A stretch of 64,000 bases of DNA from Rhexocercosporidium sp. MPI-PUGE-AT-0058 (lineage: Eukaryota; Ascomycota; Leotiomycetes; Helotiales), in assembly GCA_020746875.1 (NCBI GenBank), contig JAGTJL010000024.1, forward strand, positions 558,001 through 622,000, written 5' to 3'. Below the pieces are notes generated by a model. The model did no database searches. It was given only the letters and a program-made list of their open reading frames with translations, and was not told the origin of the DNA. Position 1 is the stretch's first letter. Every line of letters begins with the position of its first letter. The position numbers were made by a program, and so were the translations under genes. This document shows, piece by piece, positions 1-13,154 of the stretch.

Positions 1-2815
1 TTAATTAATAGTCTTTAGTCGACTCGTCCTTAGTGAATTAATTAAAATAAGGATTTCCCTTAAGATTAAGTTTTTAAGGAGCTTTCTTTAAGTAAGAAGC
101 TTATCGAGCGTATTATTTAACGTGTAATTATTCTGCGACAGCGCTTAATATACACGAAGTCGGCTTAAAGTCGCTTTAACAGCGATAAGTAAGTTACTTT
201 TAACGCGTTTTTAAATAATCTCCGTAAAAAATAATTTAATAGTAGTCGGTCCTTTTTAACTTACGGCTAGAGTAGCTTTCTTTAATTTCTTAAAAATAAT
301 ATTATTATTACTGTCCTTTATAATAATTTAAGTTAATTTTATTTTAAGTGCTTTAATTAAAGGGTTTACGTTTATAAGCTTTTAAAATTTAATAATATTC
401 TTAACTTCTTCGCGAACTTTTAGTCTTCTGTAATTAGCTTAAGCCTTAAGGCGTTTTTAAAATAAGGTTTCGGTTATATATAATTCGGCTTTTATTATTA
501 CTTTAAAACTAGCGGCATTTTATTATCTTATTTTCATAGGTATTATTTCGAAGCTATTATTTATTCCTTTTAAATTAAAAGTAATAAGTACGTTTTAAAC
601 GTTAATTAGTCTTATTATATTAAAAAGTTGAATAGCGAGGATATTTAAATAGTCTTAAGGCTCTTAATTTACTTTTAATATTAATCTTTTTAAAGCTGAC
701 TTTAGCATAATATTTTATTAAATTAAAAAGGCTTTTTAAGCGTCTTAAAGCTTCTTTTAAATTACTTCTTCTTTTTACCTTAAGTCTAAGTCTTTTTTTA
801 TATTAATTATTTATAAATTAAAGACTTTTCTCTTTAGTTTATCTTAAGGAAATTAAACTGCTTAAGCTTTTATTCCTTCCTTTTAAAAGCTTATATAAAT
901 ATAATTGTCTTTATTTTTATAAATGATTTTTAAATTAAGCTATTTTTTAAACTTATAATATTAATTTTAATATTTATAAAATCATTAAGGTTTAGCACCC
1001 GGAATCGGCTTATTAAAATAAAAAAGACATTTAATACTTATATCGTCTTTTATATTAAAGCGTTAATTATATTTAAAGCTTATTTTAAAATCTTAATAAA
1101 ACACTTTAACTTTTTTAAAGTATATAATCGACTCGTAAGTAAATAAAGCCTTGACTTTAGCTATTAAGTTTAAATCCTTTTTTTTCTTTATAATAACGTA
1201 TAAAATACGTAAGTTATTTAATTCTTTTATAATCGTATTAATATTTCGTTTTATAACTTAATTAATATCGCGAGTTAGCCTTTTAATAATAAGAATAACT
1301 TCTTTTTAAATATGCCTTTCTTAATTTAATTTAAAATAAAGCACTGAACTCTTTTTAAAGACGTCGTCGATTTCTTAAGCTAAAGAATTATCTTTATATT
1401 TTATAAGCTCGGGGCGAGTTATAAGATTAAGCCCCTCGAATAATGCCGCTAAAAAAGGAATTTTATTATTACTCGACTTAAGTTAAAAGCGGTCGGCTTA
1501 AGTAATTCGCATAAATAATGCTTCTTCTTTAATTAACGTATCGATTTCCCGCTCGACTTAAAATAAGCCTTTTATTTTAACGTATATTTTATCGAAAGAT
1601 TATATGTTTTTATATTAAAAGTATTATTATCTTTTATAAAAGTTCTAGCCTTTTACTTAAGGTATTTAAGTAAAGCTATTAAAAACTTTATAATTATTTA
1701 CCGCTTTATAATGATTTTCTTTTATATATAAACTCGATTAACTTCTTTAAAAGCTTAAAAAAACTATTAAAATTAAGATTAAAAAGTATCTTTTATAATA
1801 TATTTAAAATTATTAAATATCTTTTTTAAGTTTTAAAAAAATATAATAATATTACTTAAGGTCGAACGTTTAATATTCTCTTATAACTTTCTTAATTAAT
1901 TTTTAATAAGTATTATTAAGGAAGTCGGGGAGCTACTTAATATTTTAACTTACTTTAAGAGTATAATAGTTTACGACGTATTATTTCTTTTCGGCGTTAT
2001 TTATAATACCTTAAGCCGTAAAGAATTGCTTTAAGGTTTTAAAGAACTTAATAATATTATTCCCGTTAAAGTATAAGTAATTAAAAGTGCTTAAGGTTAG
2101 CATAACTTAAGTTATTATAAAATAAAAAAGTCCTTTAATAAAGTCCGTAGTAAATCGTATAACTTAAGATATAAGCTATTAAGACGTTATATTATTAAAA
2201 GTAAGTTTATAACAATTATTATTTAAAGCCTTATTTACTTTATATAATATAAAAGTTTTAATAAGTTTACATTACTTTAGCGTAAGTTATATTAATTAAA
2301 AAGCTTAAGCGGAAGTAATTTAAAACTAAAGCGGTGTTATATAGCTTATATTACCGGAGTTAAGTCCCCCCTGCTTTAGAGGCGAATATAATATGGCTTA
2401 AGGGTATATAAGCTAAATAAGTATTATATAAGCCAGTAGAGCTTAAGGGGCGGCTTAAGCTCTTATACCGGAGCTTTTTTAATAGCTATTGCTTTAATTA
2501 TAATTAAATATATTTTATTATAAGTTATTATTACTACCTTTATTTCTCTTCTTTTTCTTACTTATAATTAAAGCATTATCTATAAGTGTTCTTAGTGGTT
2601 ATAATAAAATAGAATTAGTGATTATAGCGATATTAGGCTTTATTAAAAGCTTAATAGGCATAAAGGTAGAAGAGCTTATAAAGTCTATAGAATTAGTCTT
2701 AATAATAAAGTAGTCTATAGTCGGGGTTATAGAGCTTCTTTAAGTTATAAAGAAATTATTAATAAGTCGTTTAAGTTCTTTGCCCTTAAAGTTATCGCTA
2801 AGGGCGTTATTTTTA
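1..2815. other. RIP-degraded AT-rich repeat DNA; one unidentified minus-strand frame
   Basis: Very TpA-rich sequence without an open frame longer than a few tens of codons. On the minus strand roughly 1600 down to 1300 reads as one frame (for example LIKEEALFMRI and LAALFEGLNL) broken only by TAA codons, the pattern expected when CAA glutamine codons are hit by RIP. I do not recognise the family. At 2438-2463 there is a perfect hairpin, a stem ending GAGCTTAAG around a GGGCGG loop, in a less decayed stretch (about 2340-2480) that could be an LTR remnant. No other gene or site can be supported here. Confidence 0.6.
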
Positions 2816-3370
2816 GGCCACAGCTAAATCGACATACGTGAATAGCTAAATCGACATACGCTAACCAAGCGAGCCGAAAATGAAGGGTACATTTATCACC
2901 ACCAAAATTTGTATGAATAATTATGTACAGTACATAACTAGGACTAATTCCACGTCATCAAAATTATTATCTCTCAGCTCTACATCGTGAGGGCAGTCGT
3001 AGACAGGCCAGTTTATACTATAAATGCCTGACTAAATAATGCAGGAGCAGAACTAGAGGGGAGGTCAAATAATAAAGGATTTCGACGGGTATTAGAAAGT
3101 GCTACGCGTGAAACTCTACAGTAGTAAGATAGTGGTAGTAGTAGTAGTCCTGTACTTAAGAAGGTTAAGGAATTACTTTCTAAATAGCTTCAATTTTCGG
3201 TCTTAGAGATAATTACGTAATTATGAATATTTATAATATATATAAGTGGCCCTTACTAAATAATACAAATTAATATGGCACAGCGAGGTTAATAAATGAC
3301 ACTCGCTAAGTCAATAAAATTTTAGCGTATGTCGATTTAGCTATTTATGTATGTCGATTTAGCTGTGGCC
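2816..3370. mobile_element. MITE (non-autonomous TIR element, TA target duplication)
   Basis: A 555-base block with imperfect terminal inverted repeats of about 48 bases. Both ends begin GGCCACAGCTAAATCGACAT; within each repeat the motif AGCTAAATCGACATAC occurs twice, about 6 bases apart. The two arms differ at only two positions, both G against A, as RIP would leave. A TA dinucleotide lies immediately outside each end (2814-2815 and 3371-3372), the target duplication of Tc1/mariner-type elements. The interior has no coding capacity but normal base composition, so it entered after the surrounding DNA had decayed, or was too short or too rare to be mutated. No autonomous partner with this terminus is in the window. 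Confidence 0.9.
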
Positions 3371-3372
3371 TA

Positions 3373-4835
3373 TTTTTAATATCGTTTTTAAATATAATTA
3401 ATTTTTTTTAATAAAATTAGTAATTTTATTAAAAAGTAAATATACTTAATATTATTAATAAAAGAGTAAAAGATATAATATATTATATTAAAAAAGAAAG
3501 AATATACGAGCTCAAAAAAATAAAGGAAATATATAAGTAAAATATTAAATTAAAAAGCTTATAGCTTTAGGCTCCTTTTAAAGTAATAAAGCCTAAATAG
3601 CGCCGAAGTCTAGGCCTTTTATTCTTATAATAAATAAACGTATAAACTTAAGTAAAGTAAATAAATCTCGTTAAATATAAAAGCTTTACTATTATTAAAG
3701 TCAATCTTAGCGTAAAATAACTTAAAACCAAAACTAATTAAAAAGGTATAAAATAAAACTCCGTACACCTTTTTATTAAGCTTTATTTTATTAACTTAAA
3801 ATAAGCCCTTAACGAAAAAAGGAAAAGGAAAAGAGTAATAAATACGCTTATTAAAAGTATAATTAGCGTTAAAATTTACTAAATTTATTTTAAATAATTT
3901 ACTTTTCGTTTCCGAAGTATTAAATATGCTTTAATATTAATTAAGGCGTTTTTAACAGCGTAATCCGGCTATTTTCGGTCCGACCTTTTTTAATATCGAT
4001 GCTTTACGTACTAAAACTAGCATTTTTAATAATTTAAGTATTCTTATATTAAAGGTAAGTAGTTTTCCTTTAGACTTCTTATGCTTCTCGTTATATTATA
4101 AGAGACTGTCGAGGTGCCGTATTTAGTTTTACTTTAAAGGCTAAAAGATTTTTAAGTGAATAAGTTTATACTAATTCGAGTACTTATTAGTTTCGGTCCT
4201 TATAATTAATATAAGGGGCTTTTAAGCTTTTCTACGTATTTTACTTTAGCTTTTTTATTTATTTTTTACGTAAGTTATTAAAATATATAAAAGGGAAAAC
4301 ATTAAATATATAATAAAAGAGTAATAAAATAAGTATTAAAAGGTAAACGTAAGAAATACTTATTTAACGAATACTAAAGATATTATATATTTAAGGAGTA
4401 TAATTTATTAAAGGAGGAGAAAGGTATAATTTAAATAAAAAGGAAGTATTATAATAATAAAAATTGTTATTATTTTTAAAGGATATTACTTTAAAGGCTA
4501 TCTTAAATATAATAAGATACAGCTTAATTACGTGATAAATGGACCTCTGAGGTTAACCTTACCACAGTATAAAAGATAAATTAAAGCGAAGGAATACGTA
4601 ATTATAAAATAAAAAAGTTCGTAGATTATTAAAGCTCGAGGGACTAAGATTAAAGATAATATAAAATTATTAAATAAAATAAGGCTTATAAATAGAAGAT
4701 TAATTATAAATTTATATCTAAAACGGCGAGGTTTTTAGCTTATATAAATATAAAATTTATTTAATTTAGTTTTTATAATAACGTAAATAAGTAATTTAAC
4801 GTACGTTAAGGTAATAAAGAATTAATTATTAATAA
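3373..4835. other. RIP-degraded AT-rich DNA, unassigned
   Basis: AT-rich sequence with no readable open frame and no recognised domain. It is presumably old transposon material because it is continuous in composition with identified retroelement relics on both sides. Nothing more specific can be supported. Confidence 0.5.
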
Positions 4836-5069
4836 AAGTAAATAAGAAGATAATAAGCGAGACCGCCAGTATAATAAAGGAATTATTAAAAGAAAAAGGA
4901 ATAATAATAAAGTGCTTATAATATTAGTTATAAGGAAATACGAAGAAAGCGACGTATCCGTAGATTAAATGCGATAATTATAACGTAAAGCAATTAATAT
5001 ATAAGAAGTAGAAGATAAAAGTAATAATAGTAAGATAAAAGGTATTTAAATCGGAGCTATATTAGAAGT
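4836..5069 (+). repeat. Dispersed repeat A, copy 1
   Basis: About 234 bases that align in the same orientation, essentially without gaps, to 30821-31055; most differences are C/T or G/A. Shared landmarks include AAGTGCTTATAATATTA and TTTAAATCGG. Both copies begin at the same position (AAAGTAAATAAGAA) after unrelated sequence. This copy stops where a more GC-rich, undecayed stretch starts (about 5070-5150), so it may have been cut by a later insertion. Confidence 0.75.
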
Positions 5070-5899
5070 TGTCGTATAGGCACGGGCAGCTGCTCTCTTG
5101 GCACTGCACGTGACCTAATCAGGTTCTGCTATTATAGACCGCTTTTAGGAGAACAACTATTTTCTTTTAATTCTTAAAGCTTTAAAGACAATAATTAATC
5201 ACTTTAATTTAATTATACTTATTTATAATGCTTTAATTTACTTTTATATTATAATTATAAGCCCTGTTAATAAAGTTATTAAGTTAGTATTCTTCCTTTT
5301 ATGCGCTATTAATTTAAATAAAGCTTATAAAGCAAGTTTATAAGTAAAAAGTATTATTATACGTTATAGAGTTTTCTATCTTATTATAAAATATAATTCA
5401 TACCGCTGTTTTTCTATTAACTCTTCGATTTTATTCTAGATAAGTATAAAAGCCGAGTAACTAGACTCAATACCTCTTTAATCCTTCCTTTCTTATTAAA
5501 TACTCGGAGCTTATAAAAATAACTTATTTATTATAATAGATTTAACTTTAGCTTTTTTTTAAATAATCGAACCCTTTTTAATTATAATAAGCGCACTTAA
5601 ACTCTTTAATATTAAGCGTTTAAATCCTTTTATATCTTTTATAAGATATAAAATTTAATAGATTTTATATTATTAATTACTTTTAACTTTTTTAACGCCG
5701 AACTAAAACCCTTATCGTTAAACGATTTAAGAATATAATAAAATAAAAAAGCTATTAAGCACAATTTCTAAGCTTAAGCGAAGTAAGATAAAGATACTCG
5801 CGATCTTATAAAGAAAGGCCTTAAGCCGAGCGCATTACTATCGGCAAAAGCTATAATTAAGAATATAACTTTAATATATATTACTTTTATAAGGGAATA

Positions 5900-7950
5900 C
5901 ATAAGAAAGCTTATATAATGAACGGAAAAGGCTCGAGCTTATAAAGCAGCTTATAAGTGGATTCAAGAGACAGTTAATCCCTCCGTTTATTAAGAAGTAA
6001 TTAGGGAATGCAAAAATAAGTAAACTCGTATAAAAAGGAAGCAATTAACCGAGATAATAAATAAAGACTTTTAATTAAAATCATAGATTTTTTAATTATT
6101 ATTTTAAATCCTGAAAAGAAATTACGCTCCTTTAGAAATAAGTGCTTATACGCTAGTATAGTTTACTTATAGGAAGAAGCTTGCTATTATTAAAGTAAGG
6201 CGAGTTAATCTTAAGGAATAGCTTTAAAAATAAAGAGCGGCTTATTAAGATGCTCTTTTATACGACTTACTAGATGTTAAAAGACCGCTAGTAATGCTTG
6301 ACTTTATTAAGGCGGTGTAAAAGAAGCTCGCACCGGAATGGGCGCGCGAACGGCATTTTAAATTATTAAGAGATAATGCTCTCGGGGTAATAAATTAGCA
6401 CTTTTTACTTAATTACGTTAATTAATTAATTATTTTTAACGAGGAATTACTTATAGCTTCTAAATAATAAAAGATAATAGAGCTATATGCTATTCTTAAA
6501 AGAAGATTAAATGCTCTTGTAACCCCGTCGGTTTAATAAAACTAGTCGTTAAATACGCGAGTAAATACTTGCCCGTATAAGCATTAATTTTACCGTTATA
6601 AGGCTATTAATTATTATAAACTTCGGTATTATTACGACGGCTCGACGGCGAATAACTTCAGAAACTTATTATTAGTAAAAGAAATTAAAAAGACTCAATT
6701 TCGATTAAAAAGCGATTTCCTTAACTTCCGCCGAGAAATTATTAAACTTAATAAAAATATATTATTAATAACGCAATTAGCTTTCGGACGGCCTTCCAGT
6801 AATTCCTTTTTTATTTAAGCATTAATAGCTCTTATAGCTTTAAAGTCAATTATTTTAATAAAAGCAAGATACTTTAAAAACGTTTAAGCTTACTTTATAA
6901 GTTTTAAATTTCTCGATAAAGCTCTTACTATTACGGAGGTATACGCTATTATAAATATAAATCGCTATTCGCTCGTAGAGAACATTTTACTTAATAACGG
7001 AACTATTACTTATTTAATAAATTCAAAAGCTCTCCTTGTCCTTAAAAGCTTTATTAAATTTATTATAAACGATAACGTTAAAGCCGGAACGTCAAACTTA
7101 ATAATTAAAAGCCGCGGTACTCGAATCTTTAAAAGTATTCTTTACGGCTTTAATAAACTGAATATAAGCGATTTAATCTTTTTAAACGTCGTAGTCGTTA
7201 AAGGCTTTAATATTAATATTATTTTAAAAACTCGCCTTTTGTAAGCAAGAGTTTAATATAATAATTTAAATTATACTTTGTGCACGGGAACAGTTAAAAA
7301 TAATCTAGTTTTAAAATAATTATAATAATAGTTTAACTTAGCTTTCTTTAAATATAAGCCTTTTAATTACTCTTTGGTTTTTTTAATTACTCGCCGTATT
7401 TTGACTCGCTTAAATTATAGCTTTTTAATATTTTTAACGTTAAAGAAGAGTATTTATTAAGGCTTTCAGTCGAGTAAATAATATTTAAAGCCATAAGTCG
7501 ACGAAGCTTACTTATAGCATTTACGCGTAAGTTACTTAGGAAAAGAAGCCTTAAAAAACCTAATGAAAAATGTGCGTAACGTCGAGATTTAAGGCTTAAC
7601 TCGGTTAAAATGCGAGTATTATGCGGTGGCTATTATATAATAAGTAATATATTGTTATTAATTAAAGAGAGTAATTATTCGTCCTTTTTATTATATTTCT
7701 TGAGATTTATTCGACTTTTTAATAAAATTTAACGGAAATAATTAGCTTTTATTAATTAAGGACAAATATAATAGGAAATTCTACAGGCGGCTTTTAAAAA
7801 CTAAAGGGTTAATTACTGTTTTAAATGCTCTTAAACCGTTTAAGGCGTAGACGAGACGTTAATTTAGGCTCTTAGTTTATAAAATACGCCAAGATAACGA
7901 CACTTTAATTATAAGAATTAATAAATTAATAAATTAATTAAATATAAAAA
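5900..7950 (+). mobile_element. Copia element 0, 5' half: gag, protease, start of integrase (RIP relic)
   Basis: Plus-strand Copia relic. At 6290-6360 a gag-like frame reads LDFIKAV then KLAPEWARERHFKLL; at about 6560-6620 there is a decayed cysteine/histidine knuckle. At 7020-7050 the protease signature is still visible as NSK-A, a mutated DSGA, followed at 7170-7220 by VVVVKGFNINI, the usual post-protease motif. At 7680-7920 the integrase begins (LLLIKDKYNRKFYRRLL, then RQDNDTLII). In-frame stops are nearly all TAA/TAG. The frame stops dead at 7955, where element 1 is inserted, and resumes at 20223. I could not find its own LTRs; the start given is approximate. Confidence 0.8.
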
Positions 7951-7955
7951 GTAAT
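7951..7955. repeat. Target-site duplication of Copia element 1 (left)
   Basis: GTAAT directly before the LTR that begins TGTTGATTACAC. The identical pentamer follows the other LTR at 20218-20222. Five bases is the usual target duplication of LTR retrotransposons, so this proves a single insertion event spanning 7956-20217. Confidence 0.93.
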
Positions 7956-8247
7956 TGTTGATTACACTATATTGCCTATCCCTCCCGGTAATAGGTAACA
8001 ACTTAGTTAATCGTGGTGAGACTCGATTATATAATATAAAGCTTTAGTTGTATTTTATGTATTTGTTTAAGTCTAAAGAGCTACTTTTAATATGTCGATG
8101 AGAACTTTATATGTAAGAGGCTCTTATTATACGCTAGTCTTAAAGTAGTTAGCGTCAAGTACTCTTTGTTTACTTCTTGTGACATACAACCCCTGTATTA
8201 ACTTATTTTCCGTATTTACGTAATTCCGTGAATATTATTATTTATAC
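7956..8247 (-). repeat. 3' LTR of Copia element 1
   Basis: 292-base LTR aligning over its whole length with 19925-20217. It starts TGTTGATTACAC and ends TTATACA, a TG...CA structure. Differences between the two LTRs are almost all C/T or G/A, consistent with RIP acting after insertion. Because the element reads on the minus strand this is the 3' LTR. Confidence 0.92.
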
Positions 8248-11200
8248 AATGGTAACTCTTCTTTAAGAGCTTGCCTTTCTCTCCACTTATTTAATTAACT
8301 TAATATCGAACTTATTAGTCTCGATTAGCTCACGTAATACTAAGCAAGCCTTTAACTTAATTATGGCGTCGGCGGGGTTATTAATTCCGTCAATTTAGTC
8401 GACTTTATCGATTTCCTTCCGTTTGTAGCTTTAGCGAAGGCATATAAGGTCGACTATTAATTTCTTCTTTTATATTATATTTAGCTTAACGATATAATTA
8501 TAAATTAATTTAAAATCCGTGTAAATACGTAACAGAATAGTCGTATTAAGTATTACTTTAAATATTAATTTAATAATTAATATTATATTAAAGCCGTTAT
8601 TTATTACAAAGAGTTCTAAGGCTAGTACGGAACGAATAATTCTTTTGTATTTTATATTTAATTAATAAAATATATTAGCTTTTCCGTTTTTATCGATAAT
8701 AATAATAACGAAACCGATTTGCAAGCTATAGTCGGCGTTATTAACGAAGCTTTTATTTATAAAAACAGTTATTTACATACTAGCAGTCTTTAGTTTAACA
8801 AATCGTAAGCTTCTGTCGCTATTGTCCTTTTATTATTAAAGTCTTTTATTTAATTCTTTAACGTAATAATACTGAATATCGATTACTTATATTATACGTA
8901 ATAAGTTAAACGCAGTTTTAAGTTGCGAAATAATACTAAGATAAGCTCCGCGGACTCGTTATATAACGTATTACTCTCTTAAAATGGCGTTCTTAGTGAC
9001 TTTGCCTCTATTATCGATTATATCTATTACTTTTTTTTAGACAAGTTATAAAGATTTAGTCTATTGTGCCTAGTCTAGGTATATATTAGTATCGGTGTTA
9101 AAAGTAATTATTTTTTTATTAAATTTAAAAGTATAGTTTATTATAAGCTCTTTTTGTGGTTTTGCTTTCTTTTTTAATTTTAATAGTTTTTTTTCTTTTT
9201 TAATTATAAATTTGTCGTTTATTAAGAAAAGTATATTATTGGTTTGTAAACTAACGACGCCGAAGTTGTTTTTATTATTAATATATAAAAAATAAGGATT
9301 AAACGTTAAGTTCTTAGTGTTTAGTTTGACCTTATAGTGTTTATATTATATATTAAACTAGTGGTTTCTTAATTTTAGTATTTTATATAATAGTTTTTTG
9401 ACGCGAAAGAAGCAACTTTTTTATTAAAGTACGCCCTTTAGTGTTTAGACGTAGATTTCGTGGATAAGTTTTATATTTAATTATATATAAGCTTAAGTTA
9501 TATCTCGTAAGTAAAGCTTATACTTTAGGAATATTATTATTAAATAAAGTAGGATTCTCTGGCTTATGCGTTAAATTATTAATAATTAAGTCAGTATAGT
9601 CGCCTTTCTTTTATTATTATATATTTATACGACGAGTCTTAACTTTTCGTAAATATTTAATATGCCTACGTCTTTAACTTCGTCGATAAAGCGTGAGTTA
9701 AATATTTTAGCGCCGACGGGAATGTCGTAATAGTTTATAAACTTAAAGGTTTAATTATTAATAAGTCTGTCGATTTCTTTTTATTATGAATATTTATAAT
9801 TTAGTTTTTTATTAACGTATATAATAATATTATATTATACGGTACGTGGTTTACCTTTGCGTCGGACAAGTGCAAGAGTTATATTTAATAATATAATATC
9901 GTTAATTAGCTTTAATTATAATTCTTAATGATTTTCTTATAGTAATTTTACGTTACTTTATATTTATATTTTTTATAAAAACAATTATATAAACGTTAAG
10001 CGTAAGGTTACGGCCTTATTATTAACTTATATAATGTAATCTTTTCTTTAAATTATTAATAACGTGTGTAGTCCTGTCCACTTATTATTTTTCTTTCCGG
10101 GTCTCTTTTTATACGTTATAATTAAAGATTGAATTAATAAGTCCTTAATAATTATTATATTTAATTCGTTACGAGTATATAGTGCTTTATTAACTTATAA
10201 TTATGCGTTAAGCTTCTGAACTTTTATTATAGCTTTTTTATATGCGGCGGCTTTTTTTAATATAGTTTTTAATAAAGCATTGTTTATTATTATGCGAGGG
10301 AAGGCGCCGAAAATAAGTAATATTAATATTAAGCCGTCAAGTCCTATTATATTGTTGACTACTTTAAGAACTATTTATAATACGCTTTCTTTAAATAAGC
10401 TTAGTAATTTTAATTTAACGATATTATAAATGCGCTTTAAAATTACATAATAGCACTTTACTTAACCGATAAAGTAATAGGCTTTCGTAAGAATAAGTTT
10501 TATTATAATTCCTATAAAAGTGGCGTATTAATTAAATTCGTTATTAATAAATTAAAGTCCTTAGTTATATATAAGTATATTTAATAGTCTTAAATACGTG
10601 TTTATTTAATATTCCTTAATCTTCTTTTATACGTGCTCTACTATTATATTTTTAAGCTATATTCTGGCTTAAAAGCGTGTCGATTGGTTTACTATATAAA
10701 TTATATTGATATTATTAATTATAATAATATCGACGGAAATATAGTAATTAAAGTCAATATTATCTTTTAAAGTAAAGTAGAATTTACTAGGTGATTTTCT
10801 GTGCTTTTAATATTCCTCGTAATACTTAGTTATATACTTTAATATATTCATATTAATATTATAGCTTGTTTTATTAAAAAGCTTTTAAAGGCGTTTTACT
10901 GACAAATAGCCGAAACGCTTATGAAGACGGCGTATTTCCGGTTTTATAAAGTAGTATTTATTTTATTTAATTAAGTCCGTAAGGAAATTATAAAGTAATT
11001 TGTCTTAAAGGAATTAAAGGTGATTAAATCGTTAAATAATCGGTACTTCTTTTTTTTTTTTTTTTTACGAAGTGTATTCGTTAAGTTATTAAAGTAGAAT
11101 TTATTTTTATTTATATTAATAAAAGAAAATAAAAATGGAGTTCTTATATAAAAGACGTAAAATCCGAGCTTTTTTATTAGTGTATTAATGTCGATAAAGC

Positions 11201-13154
11201 CAATAGAAGTAGTGTTTTTAATACCGAATTTAATATTAATTGTTATGAATTCGTTAATCTTTGTAGGGTATAGCTTATTATAAGCTAAATATTAATTATA
11301 GCTTATTATTGATCTGTAGGCTGCGCTAGTATCGATTAAAATTTCATGGAAATTACGTGAATTATATTATATTTATATTAATTCCGTAAATAGTTTTAAT
11401 ATCTTCTGCTTTTTTAATTTAATATATAATAAAGCTTGATTTATAAGTTTTATAATTATAATTTCGGCTTCTTCTTATGTAATTTTTCCGTAAAATAGCA
11501 CTTTCGGTGCCTCTTTTCCGGAGTCGTATAACGTAGACGTGTCGCTGTCGCTAAAGGTAACATCTTCGGTAAAGAATTAGTCGTAATAGTCTTCTTGTGT
11601 TCTTTTGCATTCGATAATAAATTGCTAAAATCTTTTATTAAAACCCTTACTAAATTTGCCGTTAAATTTAATATTATTCCGGCGTTTTTATACCTCTTTT
11701 ACAGCGTCTTATTTATATTATGGATATTTTATTAATTAATATTTTTGCTTTTTATATATAATATAGTGTTTTTTTAGGCTTTTACTTATATTTACCGTAG
11801 TTTAATTTGTCGTAAGTCTTATCCTTTAGTCGGTAATAGTACTCGCGGTCCGTAAAGAAGGTTTCGGGTGTACTCGCGAAGCCGTAAATATATTCGTACG
11901 TCTGAACGGAGTTCTTAAGTGAATTAATTAGTTTTATAAGTGTTATAAATAATATAAAATATGTGTTTTAATACTTCGGTAAGTCTTAATATACTTATAT
12001 AAGTTTATTATATATGAAGTTGTCGCTCTAAAGATTAAATGTGAGGCCGTGGCGTATATATATAAAGTCGTTTAATATTTACATAAAACATTCCGTAAGG
12101 CTCTTATTTAAAGTCTTTTATTTATATGTTATAAGGCTAATTAAGTTCTATTTAATTAAGTTCGCACGTTTAAAGCTCGTATTCTTAAAGTAATAGGAAA
12201 TAGCCTTTAATATATATATAAAGGTTTCCTAAAGATGTATTAAGTTATTATAGTAATACGTTTATACGTCTCCTCGTAGTACTATTAAGAAGGCTTTCGC
12301 ATAGTTGTCTCTACTTACGTCGGCTCTTATATAATAATCGTAAAAAATATTAAGTTTAAGACTAAATATGTCGCTAATACCGATATATTTATTTTTTATA
12401 TAATATATCTTCTTTAATTATATTAGTTTTTGTCTAAGTCCTTTATATTCTTACATAAGTAATAGTAACGGTAGCTTATTATAGTAATCGTTAGTTTATT
12501 ATTATTATTATACGTTAAGGTATTATTGTGCTCTTTATTAAGTCGGTTCCGTAGTTACACGTATATAAGAGGTAAAATAAGTTAGCTCTATATATTATGT
12601 CTTCAGTATTTATTACTATTATTAATAGAATAGTTTTTCTTAATATGTACGTGTATTTAAATACTTTAGTTAAGCGGCGTAAGGCGGGGGGCGTTAATTC
12701 CTTAAAGGTATTATAATTTATTATTTTATTATTAAATTTAAAAGTCGCGGCTCGTTTGTTTCCTAATATAAAAGTCGCGGACTTAGTATTTCTTAATATA
12801 AAGACTGTAGACTTAGTGTTTCTTAATATAAAGGTCGAGCTTAATTTGTTATTGTTTATGTTAATAATAAGCTATAATAAACTTTTAATAATTGCGTAAT
12901 TTGTTTATTCTTTTTTAATTATTATGTAATATTTTAGTTTATTCTTTTATATTATAGTTTTGCCCGATGTATTTCTTCTTAGTAATTCTTTAAGTAAATT
13001 AAGTTAATTATTATTTTTTTCCCTTTAAATAGCCGAATAATATTATTGTCTTCTTATTCCGGTAGTTTTTTTTAATTATTAATAAGTCTAGAGAGTATTA
13101 GCAGGTGGTTTCGTAAAGCTGACGTTAACTTTACGTAATTATAATATTTATATT

